A DNA stretch of 64,000 nt from Amyelois transitella (taxonomy: Eukaryota; Arthropoda; Insecta; Lepidoptera; Pyralidae). The notes below the pieces were generated by a model that saw only the letters and a program-made list of their open reading frames with translations, had not been told where the DNA came from and made no database searches. The position numbers were made by a program, and so were the translations under genes. The stretch is taken from positions 6,681,501-6,745,500 of the forward strand of contig NC_083506.1 of assembly GCF_032362555.1 (NCBI RefSeq). The letters run 5' to 3'. Positions within the stretch are counted from its first letter, which is position 1, and every line of letters starts with the position of its first letter. Below are positions 32,865 through 47,100 of the stretch, one piece after another.

Positions 32865-33940
32865 AGGGATGTGGACTATTTTTGGGAAAGTGTTTAAAAC
32901 CATGCATAAGTACCAAATATAACCCAAACTATTTATTATTATTTTTTTATTTGAAGTAATACCTTTAAAATAATTTATTTAAAATTCCACTTAAAATTTC
33001 GCGCTAAAACGCGGATACCTGTCAAACGGCCGCTGTGACGTCACGCGTTATAAAATATTGTCGAAGTTGTATGTAATGAATAGTTATTTCATAGTTGTGT
33101 GATAATAATATGAATTCAAAATTTTATAAATATTGTGCGGTGCCGCAGTGTAAAAGTACAACTATTAAAGCACCTGAAAAACTGTATATTCACGTTCCAC
33201 GTACAAAAACGATGCTGAAAAATTGGCTTCAATTAGCCCGTCGGGATCCGGCACTTGTATCTACACAAAGTAAAATGTATTTCTGTGAGGATAAGTTTGA
33301 TAATATTTGTTACATTTACTTGTTTATTAAAATAATTTAACTCTTCAAGTTTTCAAAGACGAAAACTCGAATTTTTAGGTTAGAAATAAAGTAGGTAAAC
33401 AATGTTTCGTAGTTTCATTATAGTTGCCAATGGAATGGAGAATTATCCAGAATATCATTTGATGGGCACAGTATCCCAGATTAGACTGAGAGCAGGTTGT
33501 GTGCCAAGAAAGTTTGCATGTCAACCCGATAGAAAAGACGAACCGAAAAAACATAACAACTCGACTATTAGCAGTTAAAAGGCAAAGATTGGAATCAATA
33601 GCGGAATGTGAAAGAGAAAAAGAACAGACTCATTCTACACAAAGTATTTCCGTGGCTAAGATAATCGGTCGGTAATCACGGTAATAATATGATCCAAATA
33701 TCAACAAACACCATAGTATTTGACAGCGAAAATTCTTGTATTGCAACGCGTGACATCACGCATTTTGATTGGTGTTCATTGTCACGTGACTTGAGGGTGA
33801 ATTATTTAATAACATTTTATTAAATAAAAAAATAATCCCTTGTTTATTGAGGAAAATATTGTGTTTTTTATTATTTTTACTATAGAAACTACCTTTTCGT
33901 GGTAAAATTTTATACTTATTTGAGTACAGTCCACATCCCT
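32865..33940 (+). mobile_element. THAP-encoding TIR DNA element (1,076 bp, non-autonomous)
   Basis: Ends in 13-bp inverted repeats AGGGATGTGGACT (32865-32877) and its complement (33928-33940), inside a family R repeat. It contains a THAP exon (33110 on) and further reading FNMENYPEYHLMGTVSQIRL-like sequence at about 33425, a block I associate with THAP proteins of insect DNA transposons. No complete transposase is present. TGACGTCACGCG lies upstream of the THAP ATG and CACCAATCA plus GTCACGTGAC (reverse) near the other end. The target duplication could not be resolved. ISL2EU-type or P-type superfamilies are possible. Confidence 0.7.
33110..33340 (+). pseudogene. THAP zinc-finger exon, degenerate
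   Basis: From ATG 33110 the frame reads YKYCAVPQCKSTTIKAPEK, then WLQLARRDPALVSTQSKMYF and CEDKFDN. This fits THAP (C-x4-C, central W, C-x2-H) except that the final His is Lys. The frame then runs into AT-rich sequence and stops; a donor near GATAA|GTTTG and an acceptor near 33420 suggest the exon was once spliced to the downstream block. It belongs to the mobile element, not to a host gene. Confidence 0.65.
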
Positions 33941-34160
33941 ATAATAGAAAGCAAAAATATATTTTTTTAATTTGTTGTCTGTCTGTCTGCGTGTATGATC
34001 ACGATTATCTCCGAAAGTTCTGAATCGATTTACTTAAAACTTTCACCAGTTGCTTTGTTGTAACTCGGAAAAACATTTAAACTTTGTTTCATCAAAATCG
34101 GTTCACTAAAAAAAAGTTATCGACATTTGAATAAACTCAAGGCCTGGGTTTGCCTGCAAA

Positions 34161-35469
34161 TAAGTTACGAAATTTAAAATTCAAAGTCATTTATCATTGT
34201 ACGATAGCATAATACATATAAATAAAAGTGAAAATAAGTTTGATAATATTCTGGTTTTGAACTATCAGTGAAAAAATTATACGTTTTGCAAATAAGTAAT
34301 TCTAAAAATACATAAAACGCTACCATATATTTCAGATATTGCTGGGAGAGGGAGAAGGAGAAGAACGGCTGTAGCTAACACCCCCCTAGTAAACACCCAG
34401 TTTGCAAGGGCGCAGCTAGATTCTCGAGCTTCTACCATTTATAATAAAATAAACAAAAGAAATATATATATTTATGACAAAGCATATCATGCGTGTAAGT
34501 CAATGCTAATAACATGGCTCAAAGACAAAACCTATGACGAACTAGAGACGTTACATTTCCCCTGTGTAGACACATATAATTTTTAATATTTGCTCTAATT
34601 TAAATACAATTTTATGTATAAGTATATATCTATGTATATTTATTTTATTTAAATACACTTTATATATATAAATGTCACTTTATAATAATTTATATTTATT
34701 ATAGCAAATACTTATATTTACAAAACAATTTATTTAAATTCATAATATATATTATATTCTATTCAATATAATATTCCAAACATACCTATAAATAGTATAA
34801 AATTGTGAAAAACCTTGTTTTATAGTAGTGGCTTATGAGGTCAACTGTTAAATAAGTTATGAAAGAGCGGAGCTTCCTGGCACAAGCACATTTGCTTAAA
34901 AGGAGGTTCCCACAACCTGATCTAATGTAATTTGTAGTTGCCCAATAAATATTTTTGATTTTTTTTTGACCATGTGGTTCCCGGTACCAATACAAAAAAT
35001 AATAGGACCACTAAGAAACAGATTTTTGACCTCCTTTTGAGTAAATCTATTTTCAATAACCATTCGGACACAGACGGACTTGTTAAAAATTTATAGCTTT
35101 ATTTTAAAATGTTGTTTACTCTTTTCGAAATTTCTTTACCTGCTCCTTTGTTCCCCTTTTTGTAAATTTCCCAATTTGATACACATTGACCAGCTTTTAA
35201 AAGATAATATTTACCAATTATCCAGTAACATCTCGTTTTGATATTCAGAACTTTTTTGCTTGCTTAATGTAATGCACATCAAATATTGCTCGTATCGTAC
35301 AGAATATTGTTTGTTTTTTCTCACAGCCCATCTTATTTCCATTCAGAAAGATTTTGGCAAGAAACCAGGTTGCTGGCCTGTAGAGCTGTGTTTGATACAT
35401 AGTAAGTACATACTACACGATTTGCATATGGTGGCCTGGTTGATCTATTAATTTAAACTTACTGAGTTG
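34161..35469. other. Intergenic DNA with a LINE-like coding fragment
   Basis: At 34334-34588 a plus-strand frame after a TTTCAG reads RASTIYNKINKRNIYIYDKA, then CKSMLITWLKDKTYDELETL and a stop. This looks like the extreme C-terminus of a non-LTR polymerase. At 34969-35012 there is a fragment of family C (GTGGTTCCCGGTACCAATAC). The rest is AT-rich without recognisable content. Confidence 0.45.
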
Positions 35470-36845
35470 CAAGACTGAAAAGGGTCACAGCTGGACTGCA
35501 AAAATCATCGTGGTATAAGCCTGCTTAGCGTCGTCGGCAAATTGTATGCTAAGGTATTGATTAATAGAGTCAGGAATGAAACTGATGACAAAATATGGGA
35601 TGCTCAAGCGGGATTTCGAAAGGGAATGGGATGTACTGATCAGGTCTTTTCCTTGCGGTGCATAGCCGAAAAGTTTTTGGCCAAGAGTCAAAAAGTCTAT
35701 TGCACATTCGTAGATCTGGAAAAAGCCTATGACAGAGTTGAGAGGAATGAATTGTAGTCAGCACTTTCTATGCATGGGGTGAGCAGTCTCTTAATACGAG
35801 CACTGAAATCCTTATATGAGGATTCGAGTGCTTGTGTCAGGATAAACGGAGCGCACACTGAGTGGTTTAAGATTGAGAAAGGCGTTAGGCAAGGATGTGT
35901 TGCGTCAACGTGGCTGTTCAACCTATTTATGGATAGTTGTTTGACAGATTTGAAAGAGTGAAAGTGGATTAAGGATGAATGAGTTACTCGTCAAATGTCT
36001 GCTCTATGCCGACGATCAGGTTATACTGGCGTCATCAGCGGAAGAGTTACAGGAGATGGTAAACTGTATGCATGAAGCTTTAAGAGATAGGAATGAAAGT
36101 GAACGTAAGTAAAACTAAAACACTGGTTTTTGAAATGGAGAAAGAAATGACAGCATGTAATATTTTGATTGGAGGAGAAAAAGTTGAGCAAGTGAAAGAG
36201 TTTGTATATCTAGGATCAAAGTTTACATCAGATGGCAAGTATGATAGTGATATTGAAAGGAGAGTGAACGCGTGGAACATGGTGAATGGAGCTTTGCATG
36301 CCTTTATGAGCAGTCAGAAACTATCCAAAAAGGCTCGACTGGCTGTGCACAGGGGCGTGTTGGTCCCGACATTAATGTATGGGAGTGAAAGTTGGGTATG
36401 GCAAAAGAAGCATGAAAGCAGAATAGATGCAGTGGAAATGAGAGCGTTAAGGAGTATGATGGGTGTGAAATTGAGTGACAGGATAAGGAACAGCGTGATA
36501 AGGGAATGTTGTGATGTGAAAGATGTAGTTACAGGAATAGAAAAGGGTATGTTAAGATGGTTCGGTCATGTGGAGAGGATGAATGAAAGCAGGTTGACTA
36601 AGCAGATATACAAGGAGAGTGTGGAGGGAAAGTTCGGAGTGGGAAGACCTAGACGAACGTATCTTTATATATTAATTAAGGACGTCCTGGTAAAGGGTCA
36701 GTTCAAAAGTACCCGAAACCGCCGAGATGGTATGAAGAGTTATGAATGTGGATGAATCGAAAGAAGTGTGCAGAGATCGTGGCAAGTGGAAAGAGGTAGT
36801 CTCTGCCTGCCCCTCCGGGAAAGAGGCGTGATTTTATGTATGTAT
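35470..36845 (+). mobile_element. Dead non-LTR retrotransposon (family D)
   Basis: A 5'-truncated LINE with at least four frame breaks. Readable blocks in order: AQAGFRKGMGCTDQVFSLRC, YCTFVDLEKAYDRVER (palm A), GVRQGCVASTWLFNLFMD (palm B), LLYADDQVIL (palm C, YADD present), VNVSKTKTLVFE, VKEFVYLGSKFTSDGKYD, MRALRSMMGVKLSDRIRN and WFGHVERMNESRLTKQIYKE. The tail GKWKEVVSACPSGKEA and its stop end at about 36830 in a shifted frame, followed by GTATGTATG. I place it loosely with RTE/R4-like LINEs. Confidence 0.85.
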
Positions 36846-37457
36846 GTTGCAAGACTGCTTATTAACAGAAGGTTTTTACTGGGATGATTAAGATTAGTAA
36901 AAACAAACTCTCGATTTTGTGAATATTTTCCAGAATATATTGTAACAAATTACAAAGAAATACATATAAGTCAGTTACATCAGTGACCAAGTTTACAATC
37001 CAAGGTAGAAAATTACCAATGTTGAACTGACACAGGAATAAAAAGAAAAGAAACAGATACAAGTATACTGTAAGAACATAAAACCAACTCCATTTAACGT
37101 AATAAGAAATAAGAAAAATAATATTAACTTAAAACATCTTTCCTAAGTCATTGTAAAAAGTCAAGTGTCCAGTATTTTACTCCATTACGTGTAAAAATGT
37201 TGACAGTTTCATTATTTTTGTTTGTGGAAATATACTTTTATTATATTCAGATGTTATTATATTCTGTATGCTGTTTATGCTACAGTACATTTCCACTTTT
37301 TCATTTTTTTTTTCAATTTTTATTATTATATTTTTTTTTAAGAGCGGGAGACTGCTTCATAAAGAATTTTCAAAGCATTAAAACTAGAACTCTGGTAGTA
37401 ATGGTTCTTGTGAAAATCTGGCAAGTTATTATTGTCTTACCAGCTATCACAATTAAA

Positions 37458-40046
<2,589 letters not shown>

Positions 40047-40159
40047 CTATGAAGTACATTAACTTGGCCGTCGAAAAGAACAAATTCACTTTCTCTTTGT
40101 AATGACTACTATCGCATTCCTTAAGACCACGTTGCACGCTTACGTACACTAAATTAAAA

Positions 40160-40245
40160 TCGAGTGATTCCCGTTAATTTTTGATTATTTTACTATTTTT
40201 TTGGGTTTTTGTTAATTTTATGATTTTTTTTTTTATTTTACAAGA
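40160..40245 (-). promoter_or_regulatory. A-rich 5' leader of PABP, probable autoregulatory site
   Basis: On the minus strand, upstream of the PABP ATG, the leader has several runs of 5-11 A (for example AAAATAAAAAAAAAAATC and CCAAAAAAATAG). In mammals the PABP mRNA carries an A-rich 5' UTR element to which PABP binds to repress its own translation. The position fits, but the transcription start is not known here. Confidence 0.6.
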
Positions 40246-40973
40246 ATATTTCACGAAATGCTGAGGATTGTGTGACCTATATTTCCAGGGAGCACACAAC
40301 CTCGCGTGAACACACCTTGCTCACCAAAGGAAAGGTGACGTTTGTGAAACACAAAAATAAAATGGCGTCGCTTGGATTGGTTGGATGAGGTCACGTTCGT
40401 GCGTTCATCACGTTCATTTCCTTTCCTCTCCTCGATTTCCTCAGCTCATTTCTGCCGTAATTGAAGTCTATGGTCAAGGGGGTGTCTATTTATTTTGTCT
40501 ATTCACGACATCGACATATGTATCAAAGAGTTGTAAAAAAACTGCTATCCACTCTAATAATAAAAAGAAAAGATTTGAATTGTTATATATACGAAGTCAC
40601 TAATATTTAATGTATATAAAAAAAAATTGGTAAATTATGAGGTGCATTTTGAGATATGAATCCTTGTGATTAAAAGATATAATTGTTGTCCTCTACAGCA
40701 CGTTAATTAGATTAATAGATTCTGAAATACCATGAAATTAAAATTATTTGAAGAAGGTACGTAATTTTGACCGCTACTGCAGCGACGGCGTCGGTGTTTA
40801 AATGCATAAATATTAATAATTCATTCAAACATAAATTAATCTGTGAACAGCAGTGTGCATATTCTTGATTTTTGATGGGAGATATTTTTAGTTTTGATAA
40901 GTTAAAGATATAAAACGTAGGAATAGGAACAGATTTTAAATAAAGGTAAAAATTATAGCGATGTTATTTAATA

Positions 40974-41024
40974 CTAGCTGTGCCCGCGACTTCGTCCGCG
41001 TGGAATAGTTATTTTGGGCATCAT
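40974..41024 (-). mobile_element. Helitron-like family A, 3' end only
   Basis: CTAG followed by CTGTGCCCGCGACTTCGTCC and GCGTGGAATAG is the reverse of the family A terminus including its CGCG hairpin. The remainder is absent after about 41024. Confidence 0.6.
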
Positions 41025-41099
41025 ATTTATTTTTGCAAACATCCTCCTCGGCTTTATCAATTATAGCTGCTAATTGTTATGCGACTTGGCGACGACTTG

Positions 41100-41175
41100 G
41101 CCCACATCATTACCCGCGACGGAACGGAGACCGTATAGTGAGATGAGAGGCCTTTGCCCAGTAGTGGGATCTTAC
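41100..41175 (+). mobile_element. RTE-like LINE 3' terminal fragment
   Basis: ATGAGAGGCCTTTGCCCAGT followed by AGTGGGATCTTACAGGCTG is the typical coding end and start of 3' UTR of an abundant lepidopteran RTE-type LINE (reading MRGLCPVVG). Nothing upstream is preserved. Confidence 0.55.
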
Positions 41176-41799
41176 AGGCTGATACTTTACTTTACTTTAA
41201 AATAGTAATATCTTCTAAGATGTTCATTGAAATTAAGTGATATCAAAGACAGTTGTGTTTACAATTAAATACTCATAATCAACAACAATCTTAAAAGATA
41301 GACATAATCAGTTTAAAAGTAGGTAAGAGGTAAAAACAGACAAACATACAAAGGAAGTATTATAAGTAGAACGCGTATTAGAAAGAACGCTGGTTCGCTG
41401 TATTAAATGTTTTGCTGCAAATTGCTTATAACGACTATATCTCAAAACCTATTCGTCTGATTTATATACTGTAGGTAAATGGCAATTTTAGTCTACATGA
41501 AAAGCCGAAAGTAATAAACATATTTATTTGGATAAGGATTAATACTGAATTAAAGAAAATTGGTTTCAAAATAATTTATGTTTATAATGAAAAAATAATC
41601 TTAAAAAATGAACATAAAAGTAGTTATTGTAAGTAAACCTTAAGAGATAGATATATGCTCTCGTGGACTTTTTTGTGGCAAAAAATGAGTACTTCACATC
41701 TTTAGTACATTGTTTTACTATATCTTTGTTGGTTTGCGCAGCGTTCGCGTGGAAAGCTCGCAGAAAGGCCGACTCATTCAACTTTCACCTACATTGTTG

Positions 41800-41968
41800 A
41801 CGTTTCCCGTAGGAAATCCGGGATATAATGTAGCCTATAGCCTTCCTCGATAAATAGACTATCTAACAGTGAAAGAATTATTCAAATCGGTTCAGTAGTT
41901 TCTGAGATTAGCGCGTTTAAACAAACAAACAAACAAAACAAACTCTTCAGCTTTATAATATTATATAG
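41800..41968 (-). mobile_element. Helitron-like element, 5' half, family A
   Basis: Reverse copy whose right edge reads, on the minus strand, A|TCTATACTATATAATATTA then AGCTGAAGAGTTTG and a GTTTGTTTGTTTG tract. It also has ACCGATTTGAATAATTC and ends in the GGGAAACGTC region without a recognisable CTAG end. Confidence 0.55.
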
Positions 41969-42726
41969 TATAGATATCCGTGAGTTTTTCCACCAAAATT
42001 TCTTGTAATGTATTGATTTTTGGCAGTAGGTATCCTTAAAAGTTACGCTTTTAGAAATAATTTCTGACTTGGTATTCATGTAAAGATTAAAACTCAAACT
42101 CTAAATATTTATTGCATAACTGTGTAGACATGTAGATGCAAATTCAATACAAATTATTGAGTTTACTTAGTAGTTGAGTGGATAAAGCATGAAGATGTAA
42201 CAAACAAACTAAGGAACTGAGAAGGATATTGTAAGAGAATCTTTCACGCTTAAAAAAAAAAACAAATTTTCAGGAATTCCCACGGGAGCGGAAATACAGG
42301 TCATGAATACAGGAAATCGTACGAATTTGCGGGCAAGTTATTCAAAGCACGCCAAAAATCTACCTACCTGAAACCTTTAATTCAGTAAAAATACTGTTAC
42401 GTAGGATTTGCGTAAGACAACAATGTCAAAAGGAAATAATTTGTATTTTAATTTTTTCGTATGTTCGTAACGAATAAATTTAAATGTGTTGTTGTTTGGA
42501 TTGATTTTTACGACATTTACCAAAGATTTAGAATAGGTTTTTCGGGAGTAACATAGGCAATTTTTACTGGAATTTCCCACGGGAGCGAAGCGAGCATAAG
42601 CAGCTGGCTTATTTTCGTCGGAGTATGATTTAGTCTGCCTTGAATTTTGATCTTTCATTGCATGAACGGATTTAAAAAAAATACTATGATTTCAAGACAC
42701 TCCCATTTTGGAATGTGCTCACATTA

Positions 42727-43634
42727 GGCTATTTGACTGTATTAAAAATATACATTTCTTTTATGTCATCAGTCTTAATATTATTTTTTTGGAGCGATTT
42801 GTAATAACGCGAGATAAAAATATTGCATTATTTAAACAAAATCCGTCTCAGAAAATTAGGTTTTTATATGCAGCTGTCACGTGACTAAAAACGAACGTGA
42901 TTGGCTATTTCTATTATGACGTCAATTATCCATAAACAGACTGTGGATCGTACCGTTCCTTAGTGTTCGCTATTATTTTTCAAGATTTTATAAGTGTTTG
43001 ATCGCTCAGGATTACTCAGATAACATAAGTATTTAATAATGGAAACCAATTCCGCGAAAGCTGACAGTCGAAACCTACAAAAAGTGGACGCAATACTTAA
43101 TGGTTGGAAGAAGAAATCTGGATTGTCTTCTTCAAAGACAATCCAGATTTCTATGCTGCCGAACTGAGGAATGTGAAAACATCAATGTAAGTATATCTTG
43201 GTAACCACTGATCTTAGATCATGATCTGAAACCACTTCTTGCGAATATTCAAATCCATCGGCATAGAAAAAAACAGTTTCGTAGGAGATTTTATTGTTGT
43301 ATTAGTGCATTGACGCACTGCACAACATTTATAGGAACTCATTTTAATAATTTTCACACATATGACGTGGCACAAGTTAAATAAAACAAGAGACAATCAA
43401 AACTTTTCGAAACACCAACAAGCTTTGTATGATATTTACACGAAATTTACGTCACTGCATGCCATGGCCGCCATATTGCTAAAAGTCGCGTTTTGGCGGC
43501 ATATTTGAATATTTCATTTTCTTTTTCGATTTTTTAATAAAATAGCTGTAATAAAGGCAGAAAAGTATTTTTGTAGGGCTCCTTATAAACAAATAAATAC
43601 CCTAAGATAGTTTTTAGAACTTTGTCAAATAGCC
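42727..43634 (-). mobile_element. THAP-type TIR DNA element, copy B (908 bp)
   Basis: Ends GGCTATTTGAC at 42727-42737 and its exact complement at 43624-43634. It carries a partial THAP exon on the minus strand and CCAATCACG, CACGTGAC and TGACGTCA motifs at about 42875-42925. It is the second copy of the family found at 1-534. It also contains a 17-bp palindrome at 43113-43151 that copy A lacks. No transposase beyond THAP is readable, so it is non-autonomous. Confidence 0.8.
43214..43342 (-). pseudogene. THAP exon remnant in copy B
   Basis: From ATG 43342 (minus): MSSYKCCAVRQCTNTTIKSP followed by TKLFFSMPMDLNIRKKWFQ. It has the first Cys pair (C-x4-C) and the central Trp of a THAP domain, then stops before the second Cys and the His. 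Confidence 0.65.
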
Positions 43635-43937
43635 TTTTACTCGATGGTAGTTTTTGTTTTTTATGTTAATTGTGGTGGTTATTATCTTGTTTATTATTAT
43701 TCTTCGTTAAGATTAATGTTACTCATTAGATGAAATGCTTTTTACTCTGGCAGTAGGTCAATAGGTCCTTGTACAAAATTCTTTCTGCTCGACGACCGGA
43801 CTATTGTTAATATATATAGCTTGGTGTGTGATGGTAGAAGCAATAAAAAGTAATAAAGCCTATGTCATGTGTCATTGTCATTACTCAAATCAAAGTAGTA
43901 TAAATTTTGTCAATGTCAATTCTTTGAAGAGCAGACG

Positions 43938-43965
43938 TCTTTCTTTTTTACCGTGTTTCCCCTTG
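43938..43965 (+). promoter_or_regulatory. RpL13 transcription start area with TOP-like tract
   Basis: CTTTCTTTTTTACCGTGTTT, then CCCCTTG|GTTAGT, looks like the 5' terminal oligopyrimidine start typical of ribosomal-protein mRNAs followed by a splice donor at 43966. The matching acceptor TTTATTTTAG is at 44081-44090, leaving 19 bases before the ATG. Confidence 0.6.
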
Positions 43966-44109
43966 GTTAGTGTTTTATGAAAATCGTTTGTAATCTATAT
44001 TAAAACTCTTCGTTTATTTTCATGAATTCATCTTATAACATAGATATCGTATAACTCTTGGCAGTAATTAAGTTATTTTATTTATTTTAGGTAAAGTGAT
44101 AGTTCTAAA

Positions 44110-47100
44110 ATGGGGAAGGGAAATAACATGATTCCCAATGGCCATTTCCATAAGGATTGGCAAAGATTTGTTAAAACATGGTTCAACCAGCCTGCTAGAA
44201 GGCATCGTAGAAAGTTGAACAGAATTAAAAAAGCTAAAACCGTAGCACCCCGCCCTGCTGCTGGACCCTTGCGTCCGATTGTTCGTTGTCCTACTGTTCG
44301 CTACCACACGAAGGTCCGTGCCGGCCGTGGTTTTACTCTACGAGAAATCAGGGTAAGGATTTGTTTCTTTCTGTAAATAATCGTCATTATATTCAATGAA
44401 AGCGTCGATGGTCAAATTGTTATGGTACCCTTAAATCACAGAGAATTTGCACGAGCGAACCAGAAAATGAGTTATCTGGTTCGCCATGAACTGTTGACTT
44501 TTCTATGTTCATTACTTCAAATGCTAACTCATTTCTGTGTTAATGCAAAAAAATTTTGCCTAAGGAAAACTGATGATACTGTCCAATTATTTTTATCATA
44601 ATTGTTGTGGAAGCTTATCCTGGTAATATACCACCTTATAATGGTTGTTAGCCTAATTTATCCTGGGTCCTGGCCACAAGTACCACATTCTGGGCTTTAC
44701 AGAGAAGTGAGGAGACAACTGGGACCAATGCCTAAGCCTTCTCTAGTGTTTGTGTGTGGGGTGTGGTGGGGGGATGCAAACTGAGCACTCACCCAAAAAT
44801 TTACATGTGCATTTCTATGTTAAAACTAAATGTATTTGTAAAAAGGAGAACATAAACTGCCTGTTTTGATTCGGAGTCACACAAGAAGGGTTCTTGACCA
44901 TTATCTTTGAAAATTAACATAAATAGGAATACTTTTTCCATTCATTCATTGAACCTAGAGTGAGGATTTTGTTTTGAATAGCTGCACAGTAGACAGGCAA
45001 AATTTCTTGTTTGTAAGCAATCTTCTACTAATTAAATTTTCTGTTTATTTACAGGTTGCTGGATTGAGCCCTGCTTTTGCCAGAACAATTGGAATTGCTG
45101 TGGACCCACGCAGACGTAACAAGTCAGTTGAGTCCCTTCAAATTAATGTGCAACGTCTTAAAGAGTATCGTGCCAGGCTTATTCTATTCCCGAAGGGTAA
45201 AAAGGTAATACCACCATTATGATTTAAATGTTAGTTTACAATTTCATTTAATAGCTCCTGCCTACTAAAACACAAATAATGCCAAAACAATAGTCTATCT
45301 AAATTTATGTGTTAATTACTGATAGATTGTTCACAATTTATCTATTTGGTGTGTCTCCAGAAATTGATATAGGAAAGATAGGTACCCACCCACTTGTAGC
45401 CTAAGAAGATATGTTGTTAATTTATTTTTCAATATTTTTAAATGGATGTCGGGACCGGAAAAAGTGGAAAGATCTGGAGGAGGCCTTTGTGTCTAAAGGA
45501 TATGCTGATGGGGAGTGATGTGTTTTTATTATAACTGTTGTATATGTGTAATTGTAAAACTATAAGTCAGCAATAAAGGCTTTTTAAATTTGAAATTGGA
45601 TGTCGTAAAAGGCGACTAAAGGATAGGCTTTTTAACATAACATTCTTCTCTAAAAGAACTTCAACTTTTCACTATTTAGATCACAACTTAAAGTCAAAAA
45701 CAGTTGAATGTGGCCTATCAGTCTTTTGCAAGGCTTTTGGTTCTGTCTACCCCGCAAGGGATATAGATGTATGTACGTGTTTATTATGTAATAAATAAAT
45801 TTGTCAAATATTTTTTCTAATTAATAAATTTAATTTTAGGTCCTGAAGGGTGAGGCAAATGAAGAAGAACGCAAGTTGGCTACTCAACTCCGTGGACCAT
45901 TGATGCCAGTACAGCAAGCAGCTCCTAAGTCTATTGCTCGTGCAATCACAGATGAAGAAAAGGACTTCAAGGCCTATCAGTACCTTAGAGGAGTATGTTT
46001 CATTTCATTTTTTAAAGGTTCTGTAGTAAACAAGGGACCTTTATATTTTTATTATGTCTTACGGCGGTTTTACTCAGAGATTATAAGTGGTAGAAAGCTG
46101 GTAATTGGTATGGGTGTTAATAATAGCTAAAGTTATAGAAAAAAATATTTTTAAGGTTGCCACAGTAAAGTGGAGGTAATATTTTCTTTCCCCTAACATA
46201 TAGTGTGGTGTATCAGCACTACATAGTATAAAACGAAAGTCGCTATTTTAGTCTGTTTGTCTGTATGCTTAAATCTTTAAAATTACGCAACGGATTTTGA
46301 TGCGGTTTTTTTGTAACAGGTAGAGTGATTCAAGAGGAAGGTTTTTATGTATAATAACATTTATAATTTTGCACCCGTGCAAAGCCGGGGCGGGTCGCTA
46401 GTTATAATACAATACAAATTATCTTTATCTTTATTGTCCATAAAAAATACATTTGTAGTAGAAACATACATCGTAAATATGTTAAGCAAAAGCAGACTTA
46501 TTGTTAACCAATCTCTTCCAGCCAACCTTTTGGTAGTGAAAGATAAAATCCTGGAACTGGGTGGGCAGCTTACCTTACGTCATTGAGTAGGTCTTTTAAA
46601 AATATTTTGAGGTTGATAAAAATAAAAACCCAGTTTTTTTCCTTGTTTTAACCGACTTCACTCAATTCTACCATTTTTTTCCATATTTTCTATAATGTAT
46701 GTTACTGCATACATATTATTCATTATGTAAAAAAAATCCTCTTAAATTCACAAGAGTAGACTGTCTGATTGGTCCCAAAGAAATTTGGTTAAGGTCTAGT
46801 CTTAAATGTGAAAGTTATTCCAGGGAACTGCTCAAAAATAAACAGAATAAGCTCTGTAGTTAAGCTCATATGTAGGTATTAGAGGCCGCCCGCGACTTCG
46901 TCCGCATGGAAACCCTATCAATCCCGCGGGAACTCTGGGATAAAAAGTAGCCTATGTGTTATTCTGGGTCTTCAGCTACCTACATACCAAATTTCATGAA
47001 AATCGGTTCAGTTGATTTTGCGTGAAAGAGTAACAAACATCCATACATCCATACAAACTTCCGCCTTTATAATAGTAGTAGGATGGTGTATATGGCAAAG

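Larger units (their letters stand above)
32795..34160 (+). repeat. Family R repeat split by a THAP element
   Basis: The left part is 32795-32864 (CATATAATAAAACAGTAAAA to GACTGAAATGGATAGGGG). The right part is 33941-34160 (AAGCAAAAATATATTT, CTCCGAAAGTTCTGAATCG, then AAGGCCTGGGTTTGCCTGC). Together they follow the order of the unsplit copy at 640-905. Confidence 0.65.
40280..43937. other. Divergent intergenic region between PABP and RpL13
   Basis: Must hold both promoters, but most of it is repeat or unassigned AT-rich DNA. Recognisable pieces: Helitron family A ends at 40974-41024 and 41800-41968, a LINE 3' fragment at 41100-41175, and the THAP element at 42727-43634. GC-balanced sequence with CTCACCTTTCC at 40315-40450 may be the PABP core promoter area (minus). 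I see no clear TATA box. Confidence 0.45.

Noticed and set aside
33095-33340. THAP protein as a host gene
   Set aside because: It lies between TIRs inserted in a repeat, the zinc ligand His is Lys and no other exons are intact.
35542-36755. Reverse transcriptase frames as active telomerase or host RT gene
   Set aside because: Motifs are those of a LINE and the copy has several frame breaks and a truncated 5' end.
44353-45054. snoRNA in RpL13 intron 1
   Set aside because: TGATGA-like and CTGA-like words occur but not in a closing-stem arrangement, and no guide match was demonstrable by eye.
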